Positions 34,155 to 47,213 of a stretch of DNA of 64,000 nt are shown here, one piece after another (the stretch's first letter is position 1; every line of letters begins with the position of its first letter). The DNA comes from Heloderma charlesbogerti (lineage: Eukaryota > Chordata > Lepidosauria > Squamata > Helodermatidae). The notes under the pieces are model-generated. The model made no database searches. It was not told the DNA's origin and saw only the letters and a program-made list of their open reading frames with translations. The DNA lies in the NCBI GenBank assembly GCA_026122225.1, contig JANEZZ010002354.1, positions 372,001-436,000 of the forward strand, read 5' to 3'. A program made the position numbers and the translations under genes.

Positions 34155-34562
34155 CTCAGAGTCTGGAGGGGCCATAGGATAATTCAGATTCCTGAATCTG
34201 AGGTTAAAGACAGTGGTCCAACTGTGGATCCAGGAATTCACACTTCCCGACACCAGCTGCCTCTCCAAGGTCACAAAGGCAACCTCGGAGAGGGGGTAAA
34301 GGCAGCATGCCAGTGGGCGGGAAGGGGAGGGGACTGGGGATGCTGGGATACAACGTCTCCCAAGGCCTCCCCAGCCTCCTTCCCTCCCTCTTCGAAGCAC
34401 CCCAGCTAGATGGGTAAAAAAGTCAGTCTAGCCAAAATGCAGAGCGGGAGGAGCAGCAGAGGCAACGATCACCTGTGCTGCTCCTCCCACTCTGCATATA
34501 ATGCCTGTAAGGCTCTGAGTTCGGAGGCTTACAGGTATCGCCATAGGACTGCGCCCTACATA
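34155..34562. repeat. ATCCTATGGC dispersed repeat, copy 2
   Basis: Colinear with 12277-12703: GGGGCCATAGGATAATTC, CAGCTGCCTCTCCAAGG, GGCCTCCCCAGCCTCC and the right end GCCATAGGACTGCGCC. Confidence 0.6.
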
Positions 34563-34799
34563 GCCTTAAATCCAAATAATTCAGCTCACCCCATTCAGCG
34601 GGGTCTCTTGACTCTCTGTGCAGCATTTCCAGGGGGCTGGAGGGGCTGCCAGGGGAAGGAAGGGACAGGGAAGTTCACTTCCATCAGTGCAGTTGATCCA
34701 ATGTAAATTTAGATACAGGCCAAAGATGCTTAATTTTATAGTAACTGTGTAGCAATTCTAGCAGTTCAGCAATTGCACCTAAAAAGGGTGAACAGGAGA

Positions 34800-34960
34800 G
34801 GCAAAACACCACACCATACTAGGGAGGCCACCACTTCAAGATGAAGCTGGACAGCCATCTGTCAGGGATGCTTTGACTTAGATTCCTGCACTGGTCAGGG
34901 GGTTGGACTCGATGGCCTTTTAGGCCACTTCCAACCCTACTCTTCTATGATTCTATGACT
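34800..34960 (+). mobile_element. CR1 LINE 3' end
   Basis: AGGCCACCACTTCAAGATG, AGCTGGACAGCCATCTG, GGGGGTTGGACTCGATGGCC and ATTCTATGA at the end. Confidence 0.85.
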
Positions 34961-34964
34961 TTAC

Positions 34965-36305
34965 TGCTGATCAACTGATGACCAAAATAGTCTTGTGGCT
35001 AATATGTGCAAGGGACTCAAGTGTAGTGGTTCAAACATGGTGGCACCAAGCCCATTTAATGGGTAGAAAATGGCAGCGAGCAGCACTCTGAAACACAACT
35101 GAGCATTTGGAAGAGCATGTTCCCCTGACTTTCCATACAAATAGGATGAGAATAGAATTTTCATACACTGTAGAACACTGCAAATATCTAGAATCTTAAA
35201 TGAAGTAGAAGCACATTGTAGTTTTACAAATCAGCAACTGCATGAATGGCATTTTCCCTGCTCGCAACTAAGCAGTACTTTATTAATATTCTCAGCAAAA
35301 TATGATTCATTCTCTCTCTCTTTCTCTGTCTGTTCATGCATCACATTTGCTATATAATATATGGTATTATATTGTATAAACAGAAAAGATGCCTGCAAGA
35401 GTTAGTACCTAAACCCAGGAGAAATGGTTCCCTGAGCATCAAAATAGGAATGGAAGTGGATAGAATTTTGTGATCAAAATAATACATCCTATGATAATAG
35501 GTAGTAATTTAAATATGCATGCATTCACTTTTGTATTTATTTTTACACATTTTAATTTTATTCTTCCCCCAGAATTTGGGCATTTCCCCCCTTATAGATG
35601 AGGCCCAAGGGGGGAAAATGGGCAGGAGACAATAAGTGTAGAGCCAGAGGGACTAGAATGGGAGGTGTGCTCCATGAAACAACATTTAATATTAATGGAT
35701 GGGTCCATTCGTATTGGCAGGCTGTTCTACCTCTCATTTCAGACTCTACTAGAAAGTCAGGTGAACTGAAAAAAAGGAACTGAGTTGTGTGCATGTCTGA
35801 GACGTTGAACTGTCCAGTCTTTTAGGACAATCTGCCGGCACCTGGGAAGATATTATCCATAGCAAGGTTCACAGATAGAGGAGTTCCACTGCTGGAGGTT
35901 TCACTGTTCTTGTGGTGGAAACCTCCACTGTTGTTTATCCAATGTTGGTGCTCTGAAGGCAGTGGAGGAGGGGGAAGGGACCTGTCAAGGTGAATCAAGG
36001 GAGGCCTCAGATTTGCAGGATCCAAAGCCCTCCTACTCCCAAGGCATGCCCCAAAGCAAGGCCTTAAACTACACCGACCTGGGAGCTGCTGTAGCTTATT
36101 CCCTCATATTGGTTTCAATGGGAGGGAAGAGTTCTAACCCCCCCGCCCCGAAAACCAGCTTAAAAACCACCACCACTCCATGTCCTGTCCTAGCCGCTAT
36201 GAGCCAGGAGAGATTTGGATGCAGCAACGGTCCATGCCCAGTAAGTAAGGTTACTCTGCCCACCTTTTGAGCATCAAGCTTCAGACCATCTTTTCACAAT
36301 AACAG
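34965..36305. other. Intron stretch, nothing recognised
   Basis: No family recognised. TCTC-rich tract at about 35310-35335. Confidence 0.4.
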
Positions 36306-36317
36306 TGTATGTAAACT

Positions 36318-36695
36318 AGGGTTGAATGAATTTGTCCATTTTGAGTTTCTTTCAGTTTCTCATTTTTCCAGTCTTAAATTTGGTTCATCCTGAACTTTGA
36401 GAATATTTTTTTTTAAGTTTGCATGAAAATGTGAATGCATTTTTGTGCACATTTCTCCAAATACATGCATTTTAATGCAATTCTGCTTAATATACACATT
36501 TTTTGCAAGCAGATTTCCTAACATAATGATTTTTAATGTGATTTTCACTAATATAGACATCTTTGCACATTCCTCTAGGATATGCATTTTTGTACACATT
36601 TTTTTTACTGGAAAACTATTGAAAAATTCAGAGAAGTGTTATTTGAAGGATAACAATGTGAACTGAACAAATTTCTTCCCCATTGCTAGCATGAA
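36318..36695. mobile_element. TAGGGTTGAATGAA-ended element with degenerate tandem interior
   Basis: Left TAGGGTTGAATGAATTTGTC and right ACAAATTTCTTCCCCATTGCTA are roughly inverted. The interior repeats TTTGCACATT/TACACATTTTT-like units about every 40-50 bp. Possibly a hAT-like satellite-bearing element. Boundaries approximate. Confidence 0.45.
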
Positions 36696-36699
36696 CACA

Positions 36700-38334
36700 T
36701 GACGCATAAGTGTGTCACACTTCCTGTATTCACACATATCATTAACGTCTGCTGTTTTTCGTATCTTATTTCTACAGTGCCAAATAAATGGGGATGCAAC
36801 AGCAATGAAGCCTGATATGAGAAAAGTCTTGTACATTGCTATTGGAAGTCCTAATCAGACACTTGCAAAGCACTTAATGGAAAGTATCCATACAGAGTCC
36901 CTGCCACATTCATGAGAGCTATAAACTCCTCTATTTTTCAGTGAAAACTCAGATTCTTAAGAGTCTGTGGAAGCTACACGATGCAGCAAATAAAGACCAC
37001 ATTCCACACACTGTTGTGATCACAGCCACACACGTTTTTACACATTGCCTTCATGCTAGTATAATATAAAGATGTCTCTCCTTCTTAAAAAAAAGAGAAA
37101 AAAAGAGGGGATATTGTATGTGTGTGTAGGGGAAGAGGTCCAAAGAGCTCAGGCTGGGTTAGAAGAGGTTAATATCTACTTTGCTTCCTCCTCTACTTTC
37201 CCTCACAATCCTTTTAAGGGAAACTTGTGAGCTCTGGACATCTGGAGTTCAGGAAAACAGGGAAGAACTGGGAAGATGAATAAAGGCTCATCATAGTACA
37301 CAAAAGAACACAACGAAAAGAAGCCTGGGTTTGGGCATTCTTGTCTGGCAAGGCAGGCAGGCAGTAAGGCTAATGAAGCATTTGCAATATGGGACGTACG
37401 CCAGTGTAACAAAGAAGATGTGCATCAGCGCTGCAGATGTGCCAAAGCCCCCAGAGCAAAATAATGACATAATCACCATCAGTGTCACAGGCCAGACTGT
37501 ACACAAGGTGACATGGGAGGGAATAAATAAGAGTCTTTAGAGGCATCTAGCACACACATGGGAAGAAATATCCATCCCTCACGACTGCTGCCACCGGGAG
37601 ACAGTTTAAGAGAAGTTGGAAGTGTAATGTGAAGGGCTAGCAAAAGAAATCTTCAACCAGGCAAAGCCAATACAATGAGAAGTGTGGGGTTTTGCCTTAG
37701 CCTCTTGCTGATTTCTTAATTCCCCTTGCCTCTCATTGCACGCAAAGTGAAATGTCAGCAGAGCACCACAGCGTTTGCCAAGATCTTCTTTGAAGAATGG
37801 TGGAGTCGGAGGCAGGGAGAAAGGGAGTATATTGGTCAATAATTATGATATCCCACATGTAAAAAAGATCCTCTATGTACTGCTTCTGTTAAAATAATCC
37901 CCAAAGTATACATTTCCCCAAGTTTAAGTTTGAAACGGGATTAAAAAAAAAAAAAAGCATAAAAACCATTCTTCAGAAATGGTCGGGGGGGGGGGGAATA
38001 AAGCCAGGTTGCATGTTATATGCAACAATAATACAACATGTATGGGGCAATTGTGACTTAAATGTATTTAATGTAAGCATGAGGCATTCAAAATCAGGGA
38101 TTTATAACGGCCACTGATTTCCATGGGAAAGATTTAATCATGTACTGGTTAATGGGACTTAAAAGCAGACTTGCAAAAAAGGCTTTACATTATTCTTACC
38201 CTCCCTAAGACTGCAAAGGATACACATTCAAATGGATAAGAGGTGAACTTTAAAGAATAGAAGCAACCTGTACCATGGTAGTCAAGAGCATGAACTAAGA
38301 GTTCAAAATTCCAAATTCAAATATCAGGTCATTT
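36700..38334. other. Intron stretch, nothing recognised
   Basis: Single-copy-looking apart from A-runs (37080, 37950) and a G-run (37985). Confidence 0.4.
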
Positions 38335-38800
38335 CCAGTGCAATCCTGTACATATGGGATGGAGAACCCCTTTTTCGGTCAAGAGTTGCATTCCCTTGGG
38401 CTAATGGATCAGAGGCTGCATGCTGGCAGTGAACAGGACATGGCAGCAGTGGGAGTGGCCACAGTCAAAAGTGGTTAGGGCCACCCCTTTTCTCTCTCTC
38501 TCCCGCCATTCTTTCTCTCACCTGCTCCTTCCCTGCCTAGCAGGCTGTCGAGAGAGGGACAGATCACTCTCAACAGAGGTCTGAACCGACTGCTGGCAGA
38601 GGGCTTCCCCTCCTTCCATTCCTCCATCTGTTTTGACTCCCCTCCCTTTTTTTCCATTTTGCCCTTCAGCTCCCCCCCCGAATGAAATTAGGCCACATGC
38701 CCACCCCTGCTATATATATATGTACTCAGAAGTAAGCCCTCACTGTGTTCAATGGTGCTTGCTCCCAAGTTAAGGGTTTATAGGACCATAGCTCCATTCA
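38335..38800. repeat. TGCAATCCTA repeat split by a hAT-like insertion
   Basis: AGTGCAATCCTGTACATA at the left. Positions about 38352-38712 are foreign. The repeat resumes with ATGTACTCAGAAGTAAGCCC to GGGTTTATAGGACC. The insert ends GCCCACCCCTG, like the hAT-like family, and is pyrimidine-rich inside. Confidence 0.6.
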
Positions 38801-38955
38801 CTCATTGGGTGTCCTTAGGCAAGCTGCCATCTAAATCCAAATCTCTCATCTGTAATGTAGGAATAATACTGGTATTGTTGATGCAAGGACTACTGGGGAA
38901 ACATATTTGAAGTACTCAGTATTTATGCAGGACACTTCCTAAGTATTATTATAAT
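38801..38955 (+). mobile_element. MIR-like SINE fragment
   Basis: CACTCATTGGGTGTCCTTAGG, ATCTCTCATCTGTAATGTAGG and AATAATACTGGTATTG follow the MIR 3' core. Confidence 0.55.
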
Positions 38956-41900
38956 TATACAACTTGTCAACAGTTCTCCCCAGCGTAGGGTTTTCTATCA
39001 AGAAATGGTATCCCAGCAGCTTTATTAACATGCAAACAGTTTTTCTGACGCTTGCTTGAGGCACAGCTGATGGTCCCTATCCCCTAAACAGTTTGTTGGG
39101 GCATTATCTGTCTCTACAACTCTGAATCCAAAACAATCTGCTCATGTACCTAGCCATTGCGAGACAGCATCTTCCAACAGAGACTCCAAGCAAAGCTCTT
39201 TGCTTCACCAGTGGCCCTTTTTAACTGTGTCTAATGAAAAATTCATCAGAATAACTTTAAATTTTTATGATCCCTTGTGCATCATTCTGCAAGCTGTGCC
39301 TGCTTCACCTACAGCTTTTTTTTAACCCCCCCAACAATAAACCTGTTGCAAAATGTCTTGCATAATAAGTTAATCATAATCACAATGCACAAACACCAAT
39401 AACTTGGTGGTCCAGTTGGTTTACTGACAGTGGAATTGTATACATGTCTACTCAGAAGTAAGACTTCTGTGAAACCAATGAATGAATGGCCTTAATGTAT
39501 AGGGATAGTGGCACTTTTCACAGCTGTTTCTCTACTACTATGATTATATGAACCTTAACAAAATATTTAAAACTCCATATAGAAAAACATTGATTAATGG
39601 AATGTTTGTCCAGTAGATCATTTAATGATATATTTCCTCCCCACCCAAATTGCTTTATGTTAATCACCCTTATATTAGTATTTTGATTAAATAAGCAGAG
39701 TCTGGTGTACTTTCTCTACATCTTCTAACTGAATCTTTACTTACTATATCATCAGGGAAAACAGCGAAATACATATATCATCCTGTTCCGTTGTTCTACA
39801 GTCTAATAATTATGCCACAGAGAATTCTAAATTAATCACAGAAGGTAAAACAATATTAATAATCTGCTCAGCAAACTCCAGCTTCTTTGCTCTTTGAGAG
39901 ATATTATTAGGCTATTACACTTTTAATTAGGCACACATTTCTCATGGAGCCTGAAATGGCAAGTATTTACCATAGATGCCTTTATCAGCCAATTACATGA
40001 AGGGAAACCATGTTCTTTCATTTTAAGGTATCTTCCCTGTTTTAAAACCTATTTCCTTAGTGTACTGAATTACCTTAGTTTTACATAGCCTTAGTTACTT
40101 AATCAAATTTTAGTGGCTCTTCTGCCATATTCATCTGCTCATTCACAATGAGTAAAATTCCACCTTCACTCACATTGAACCATTTCATTCAAGCAACTGT
40201 AGACCCTATGCACTTATATTCCAACTAGCCAGCTTAATGGAGTTTTGAGCTGCCATTGATTCACCGAAGTGAGATCTGAAGTGAATTTACAGTGCCTCCT
40301 CAGGTAAAATATCTGAAGAATGTCAAAGGAAGCCAAGTTTTCAAAGACTATCAAAAGATGCTGCATGTGTTTTTTCATATCCTTGATACAGTTCAAGTAA
40401 CAGTTTACCTCAGTCAGATATACATGCCTTTCTTTAGCCATGACAGTTTGATATAAAACTGAAGAATTCTCAGATTCAGAAATCAGTACCCCCATTATAT
40501 CTTTGAACTAAAATTCAGGCAGACTGTGTCTTTACATAGCTATTATTAAAAAGCTACATATTTTCGGTAATATTCTATTAGTGTTTTCCATATCCATATT
40601 TTTCCTCACATGCTGTTGACAGTTTTTGTTGGATGTAAAAATTAATTTCAATACTGGAGATATTCTAGTATTTATCAGCACAGTGTCTTAAAAGAATTTT
40701 TTCCTCGGGCTTTGCACACCTTAGCTTGAATTAATGAACCTTTCCCCCCTTTTCCCTGTGTACTGTATGATACCTGTCTGCCTTTTCATAATTGGTAAGA
40801 AGTGGTGGCAAAAATAAGAGAGTAACAGTGCGATACTATGTGCATTTACTCAGAAGTAAGTCTCACTGTGTTCAGTGAGGATTATTCCCTGGCAAGCAGG
40901 TATAGGTTTGAAAATCTGAATGTTTTACATAGTTATAGCTTTTTCTTGTGTTTTCATAGTCGGGGAGGGTGGAACTATTAAAACTTTCTGAAGAATTAGT
41001 AGAATAGCGCTGTTAGAGCATATGTGAAATTAAAGGAGGGAGTTTTGAAAGGGTTTGTCAGAACTTTCTGAGCCCATTTAATCCGCAGATAGCAGAAATT
41101 CAATGATATGTTCCAACAGAATACAACAACCGCCACCTGCAGTCGTTAGAAGGCGCACTTGGTCTCTGCTCCTATGGCTAACCCTTTGTGGTGTGAAGAA
41201 AAAGAGCTGAAGAAGGAGAACTGAAGGTCAGACAATAGACATCGCTACACACACTGTCTCTGAACTTTCCTCATCTCTGAAGGACAATTAATTATCAAAG
41301 CCTTTGGGGTAGGTCGAAGCAAGGGAAAGCCTACTGATGACCCAGCACTCCACGCTTCGTGTTTGTTAGATGGTTATGTCTGTTGGGGAGCCAGAGTAGC
41401 AGCCACCAAAATAGCCAATAGATCATGTAGGGGCGGGGTAGGGTGCAGGGAAGAACAAAAATGTGTTTTAATGTGTGCCTGGCCTTGTATAATTCTATTA
41501 TCACTGTGAAATTATCCATATACAAAACGTAAGGACAATTCCACCCACCACCCACCCCGGAAAAGCCACAGGGTAGGTTACAGTCAGAAACGGCCTCACA
41601 GTGGCGTGTTAAAAAGGATGGTCCTTTTCTTTCGCTTCTTCACCAAATCACTTCACAGAGGCAGAAAAACAGACAAACACAAAAGAGTTTGAGACTTTTT
41701 CTCCTACATTAAATAGAGTAACTGATAAGGTCAGACATATGATACCTAAAGACATGAATCTGTGAACTCTTGAAGTCAAAGGACCTCTCTGTGCAAAGGA
41801 ACAATCTTTCAAAGGAAACAGATCACAGAACTCCACTGAATCCCCTTTAAACTTTATGAAGCAGGAGGAGAAAAAGCTCTAAGTAGGGAAGCTTGACAGA

Positions 41901-43540
41901 AGAGCCTTGAACTATTTTCTGAAGGAAAGATGAGACCCTCACTAGGCTGCCACAAAACATCTTTTTTTCCCCCCCTCTAAAGGCTCTTCTGAACTTTGAT
42001 ATGTGCCAAGACACCACTATTGAAAGCTGTATAATTATGTGCTATAACCACTGTAGAAAGTGCTTTGTTCACCTCAACAAAGAACAATAAGCAAAGTAAA
42101 GTGACATTACACTGTATCTTTTTCTTTAAGAATGTTGAGAGAGGTCATGGTGCATTATAACTAATAGAGCTGTTGAGTAAGGAGGTTTAAAACTTGATCT
42201 TGCTGTGCTTAAATGTAACCCAATGACAAAAAAAAAGCAGAGGGAGCTATTAAATCTAATGACATTAAATCAAATAGACCGTACATCATTTTGGACCTAT
42301 CGCACTGTAGTGATGAACACCTTGAATCCAAGGGGAATAAATATCAAAATGCAATAGTTTTCCAACTCAAAACTTTACAAGGTATATATATACGCGAGAC
42401 CTTCAATTGCTGTACCTGGTTCAGCTGAAGAAGATCTTGATTAAATAGTAACAACTAAAAGTGGCATTTGCAATGTGTGTGGTTTTTTAGCACCACCACT
42501 TTATACTTGCATAACGTCTACAGCTGAATTCATAAAATGAGATACACTAACAGAGGCAAGGGCAAGATTATTATTTTAGTGAAGGGTGTTTTCATACTTT
42601 AAAAAAATCAATATTGCTTAAAATGCCATGAGACAGCCTCAGGATCTCTTAACATGCATATATTTTAATTGAAATGGTAGGGGCACAGATCTACAAAGAC
42701 TCCCACTCTGCAATTTTTCTATATGTAGATTTTGTCAATAATTAATCCATCTAGCAAGAATAATTTATTATTCTTGGACTGCAATCTGTACATTTCATGT
42801 TTCTCTGCTGCAGATCACAGGTATTAAAGTCTTATGAAAATAATGAAAAAAATAAAATTGCATAGGGGGGAAATGTCAAATGTCTTAAAATTGGCATATG
42901 TAGCCAGTGAACAGGAATTTCAGCATATATGACACAGATAAGAATTTGTGACAACCAAGTGCAGATTAAAGGCCTATTATTACTCTAATGCAGCTGCATC
43001 AAACTCATTTAAATGTGATGGGTATGCAAAAGATTGGAAGGAAACAGCCTAACAATGATGTCCCATTTTTGATCTGCATACTTTAAATAAAATAATCTTT
43101 TTACCCTTAGTAGCAGGTGTGGGAGATTGTACTAGTGTTAGATGTTCTCACCTGAAATGTGCAGCCCAATTCTAAGGTCTCTTGCACAAAATACTTTTAG
43201 GATGGGGTGCCTGAACAGTTGAACATATAGTATTATACAGTCTTTACAGCATGAACTCAGTAGTTTTGCTGACAGATATGCTGTGGATGTTTGAACCCAG
43301 AGCCACGGCCAGTTAAGCTGGCTGCAGCTAGTTTTGTCCCACTGATTTCATTAGGATAGAAGTTGGTTATATGCTTTGTAGGGTTGTGCCTCAGACATGG
43401 GTCCTTAAATTCTTCCTTCTGATGCAAAAAGAAAGCTTTTTAAAGCTCTACAGCCTCTAGATGGATCATTGCAGCTTGCAGGCTCAAAGAAAAATAGTTC
43501 GTAAAACAATGGGTGGAAGGAGGAGCAGCTGGCATGTATG
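38956..43540. other. Repeat-poor intron block
   Basis: The longest stretch with almost no recognisable repeats, apart from short TGCAATCCTA copies at 39430-39490 and 40826-40915. AT-rich and without exons. A good candidate for conserved non-coding DNA; I cannot test conservation here. Confidence 0.5.
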
Positions 43541-43544
43541 TATG

Positions 43545-43862
43545 TATGTATTACATTTTTATACTGCCCCATAGCCACAGGTCTCTGAGCGGTTCACAAA
43601 AATTGAAACCTCAAGGTACAGTGTAAAACAATATAAAATATAAAAGCTTAAAACTACAGTATAAAACTACAACCAGAATAAAACCTAGCAGCAATGCAGA
43701 AATTTTAAACAGGCATTTAAAACAGAGCTAAAAGACTAGAATGCTAAAATACTGGAAAAATAAAAAGGTCTTCACCTGGCATCGAAAGCAGTATAATGTG
43801 GGCGCTAGGCAAACCTCTTTAGGAAGCTCATTCCACACCTGGGGTGCCACAGCAGAAAAGGT
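43545..43862 (-). mobile_element. L2-type LINE 3' end, minus strand
   Basis: Reverse complement of the L2 end: ACATTTTTATACTGCCCCAT, CTCTGAGCGGTTCACAAAAA, CTAGCAGCAATGCAGAAATT, AAAGGTCTTCACCTGGC, GGAAGCTCATTCCACACC and GGTGCCACAGCAGAAAAG. It is colinear with 23510-23830 inverted. Confidence 0.88.
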
Positions 43863-44016
43863 AGACATTTTATTATTAGTTAGTGTTAAGTTATACATAT
43901 TACATTTATTGCAGATTTCAAAATAAAACCAGCTGGAATATATATTGTTTTAGAAAAATACAGACTTTGTCAGGAGTCATCGGATTTCTGCTCTAAATTC
44001 TATGACTCCTCAAAAG

Positions 44017-44420
44017 TCAGTAGCTGTGTTGACACAACACATACTTTAAGCCAGAAATTCTGGCTTATTGAACCACAATGTGAATGAGCTGTATGCTGCT
44101 GCATGCAGACTGTTAGCTCCTGCTTTGTTCCTCCCACTTGCACAAGTGGGTAAACAAACCAGTTGTGTGGATAGCTTAGCTTTATGTCTGAACCCAGGAT
44201 TATGGTTTATTGTACCCAAACAAACCAGGATCGTGAACCAGTGTTGAGCCATGCTTTGCTGTTAGCTCATGATCCTGGCTTGTTTGAACACAATAAACCA
44301 TTATTCTGGGTTTGGATGTAGCACACATCTCATGCACATTGTAGCTTCTTAGGATTCCCAGCATAAAGTGACATGCAAACACAGCCGCTAACTTTCTGAA
44401 GTCATATCTAGCCCACATGA
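44017..44420. mobile_element. Foldback family copy
   Basis: TTATGTCTGAACCCAGGATT, AACAAACCAGGATCGTGAAC, GCTCATGATCCTGGCTTG and ATAAACCATTATTCTGGG form inverted arms related to copy A at 309. Confidence 0.5.
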
Positions 44421-44424
44421 TTTT

Positions 44425-45130
44425 ATTTAGAAATCTGCAATACTTATTCTAAATCTAAATATGAATCTAAATTTTTGAGAGGTCAATCGAGTAACAGCTC
44501 ACCGTAGGGGGTCAGGCTGTAACCAAACCACAGTGTTTACATGCATCCCTTATATGCTTACAGAGGCCTACTGGGCTCTAAAAATCTACATGGCAACCAC
44601 AGTTATACTGGGCAGAGTAATCAGTACCACACCAAGACATTTTGCTGTCTGACATGAAGGACAACATAGCAACCCCCCCACCCCCGTATTCCACCTACAG
44701 AAACTGACTGGACTGGCAGTTGAACATTACTTCAATGCTGGTGATGGGACAGCATTGTCTGCTTCACTTGAGGGAAGCAGGGTGCATGGCAGGCTGCCTA
44801 GAACACACAACACTGTTCTCCAACAGCCACTGCTGCAGTCTCCACATCATCCAGCACCTCTTCCTGAACTGACCACCTCACTCTGCCTAATGGTTGGGTT
44901 GGCCCTGAAAGTAGTATATAGGAACTCTCACTTAAAATTCAAGAGCCTGAGCCAGGTTCCAGTGACTCTCAAACTTTTATTTGAGAGAAAGAGCAAGAAA
45001 GAGAAAAAGCAAATGAGGTTTCTGGTCCATAACATCTCAAATGAATGAGCCAAAACATGTGTCAGCAGTTTTTCCTGGACTAGAATCCGAAATCACACCC
45101 ACTTAAACTCCACTGAAATTAGAAGGGCTT
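44425..45130. other. Intron stretch, nothing recognised
   Basis: No repeat family or exon identified. Confidence 0.4.
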
Positions 45131-45545
45131 AAGGACAGATGGTCCCCTTCATGGATCAGTGCCTTGTTGTGGCGAAGGCGCTTGCGTAACTCAGTGAAGC
45201 CATAAGCTATGACATGCAGGGCCACCCAAGATGGACAGGTCATGGCGGAGAGTTCTGACAAAATGTGGTCCACTGGAGAAGGAAATGGCAACCCGCTCCA
45301 GTATTCTTGCCAAGAAAACCCCATGGAACGTATCACAAGGCTAAAAGATATGATGCCGGAAGATGAGCCCCTCAGGTCGGAAGGTGTCCAATATACTACT
45401 GGGGAACAGCAGAGGGCATTTCCAAGTAGTGCCACAAAGAGTGAAGTGGCTGGGCCAAAGCCGAAAGGACACTCAGCTGTGGATGTGTCTGGTGGTGAAA
45501 AGAAAATCCGATGCTGTAAAGAACAATATTGTTTAGGAACCTGGA

Positions 45546-47078
45546 ATGTCAGATCAAGGTAAGCTGGAGGTGGTCAAACATGAGATGGCAAGTTTGAACA
45601 TCGGCATCTTGGGAATCAGTGAACTAAAATGGACAAGCATGGGCGAATGTAATTCAGGTGACTATTACATTGACTACTGTGGGCGAGAATCCCTTAGAAG
45701 AAATGGAGCAGCACTCATAGTCAACAAAAGGGTGGGAAAAGCAGTACTGGGCTACAATCTCAAAAATGATAGAATGATCTCAGTACGAATCCAAGGCAAA
45801 CCATTCAACATCACAGTAATTCAAGTCTATGCCCCAACCACTGAGGCCGAAGAAGCTGAGGTTGATGGGTTCTATGAAGACCTACAACACCTTCTAGAAC
45901 TAACACCAAAAAAAGATGTCCTCTTCATCATAGGGGATTGGAATGCTAAAGCAGGAAGTCAAGAAATCACCGGGGTAACAGGCAAACATGGCCTTGGTGT
46001 ACAAAATGAAGCAGGACAAAGGCTAATAGGGTTTTGCCAAGAGAGCACGCTGATCATAGCAAACACTCTTTTCCAACAGCGCAAGAGGCGACTCTACACA
46101 TGGACATCACCAGATGGTCAATATCGAAATCAGATTGATTATGTCCTCTGCAGCCAAAGATGGAGAAGCTCTATACAGTCAGTAAAAACAAGACCTGGAG
46201 CTGACTGTGGCTCAGATCATGAGCTTCTTATTGCAAAATTTCGGCTGAAATTGAAGAATGTAGGGAAAACCACTAAACCATTCAGGTATGACCTAAATCA
46301 TATCCCTTATGAATATACAGTGGAGGTGAGGAATAGATTTCAGGGATTAGACCTGATAGACAGTGTGCCTGAGAAACTATGGACGGAGGTCCATAACATT
46401 GTTCAAGAGGCAGCAACTCAATCCATCCCAAAGAAAAAGCAATGCAAGAAAGCCAAGTGGCTGTCTGAGGAGGCTTTACAAGTAGCTGAGGAAAGAAGGG
46501 AAGCGAAAAGCAAGGGAGAAAGGGGAAGATATACCCAACTGAATGCAGAGTTCCAGAGAATAGCGAGGAGAGACAAGAAGGCCTTCTTAAATGAACAATG
46601 CAAAGAAATCGAGGAAAACAATAGAATGGGAAAGACTAGAGATCTCTTCAAGAAAATTGGAGATATCAAGGGAACGTTTTGTGCAAAGACAGGCATGATA
46701 AAGGACAAAGAAGGCAGGGACCTAACCGAAGCAGATGAGATTAAGAAGAGGTGGAAAGAACTATACAGGAAAGATCTGAATGTCCCTGATAGCCATGATA
46801 GTGCGGCCACTGAACTTGAGCCGGACATCCTCGAGAGTGAAGTCAAGTGGGCCTTAGGAAGCATTACTAACAACAAAGCTAGCGGAGATGACAGTATTCC
46901 AGCTGAGCTATTTAGGATCCTAAAAGATGATAGTGTTAAAGTGCTGCGCTCAATATGCCAACAAATTTGGAACACTCAACAGTGGCCACAAGACTGGAAA
47001 AGATCAGTTTACATTCCAATTCCAAAGAAGGGCAATGCCAAAGAGTGTTCAAACTACTGTACAATTTCACTCATTTGA
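45546..47078 (+). pseudogene. BovB endonuclease and N-terminal RT ORF
   Basis: 510 codons. The APE-type endonuclease shows ILGISELKWT (~25), IQVYAPTTEAEE (~95), GDWNAKAG (~130) and the catalytic GSDHELL (~222). A linker with KKCKKAKWLS-like sequence follows, then RT entry motifs (SGDDSIPAELFRIL, IPIPKKGNAKECSNY). It stops at an in-frame TGA (LI-stop-HASK). The start is a frame artefact: the natural frame upstream (GTWNVRS at 45540) is out of phase, probably through a small deletion near 45555. It needs host RT context to move and is dead as read. Confidence 0.93.
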
Positions 47079-47213
47079 CATGCCAGCAAGGTTATGCTCA
47101 AAATCCTACAAGCTAGGCTTCAGCAGTATGTGAACTGAGAACTACCAGAAGCACAAGCTGGGTTTCGAAGAGGCAGAAGAACTAGAGATCAAATTGCCAA
47201 CATCCACTGGATC

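Noticed and set aside
46418..46975. 185-codon minus-strand frame
   Set aside because: Antisense shadow of the BovB ORF. The equivalent shadow occurs at 49297-49854 in the second RTE.
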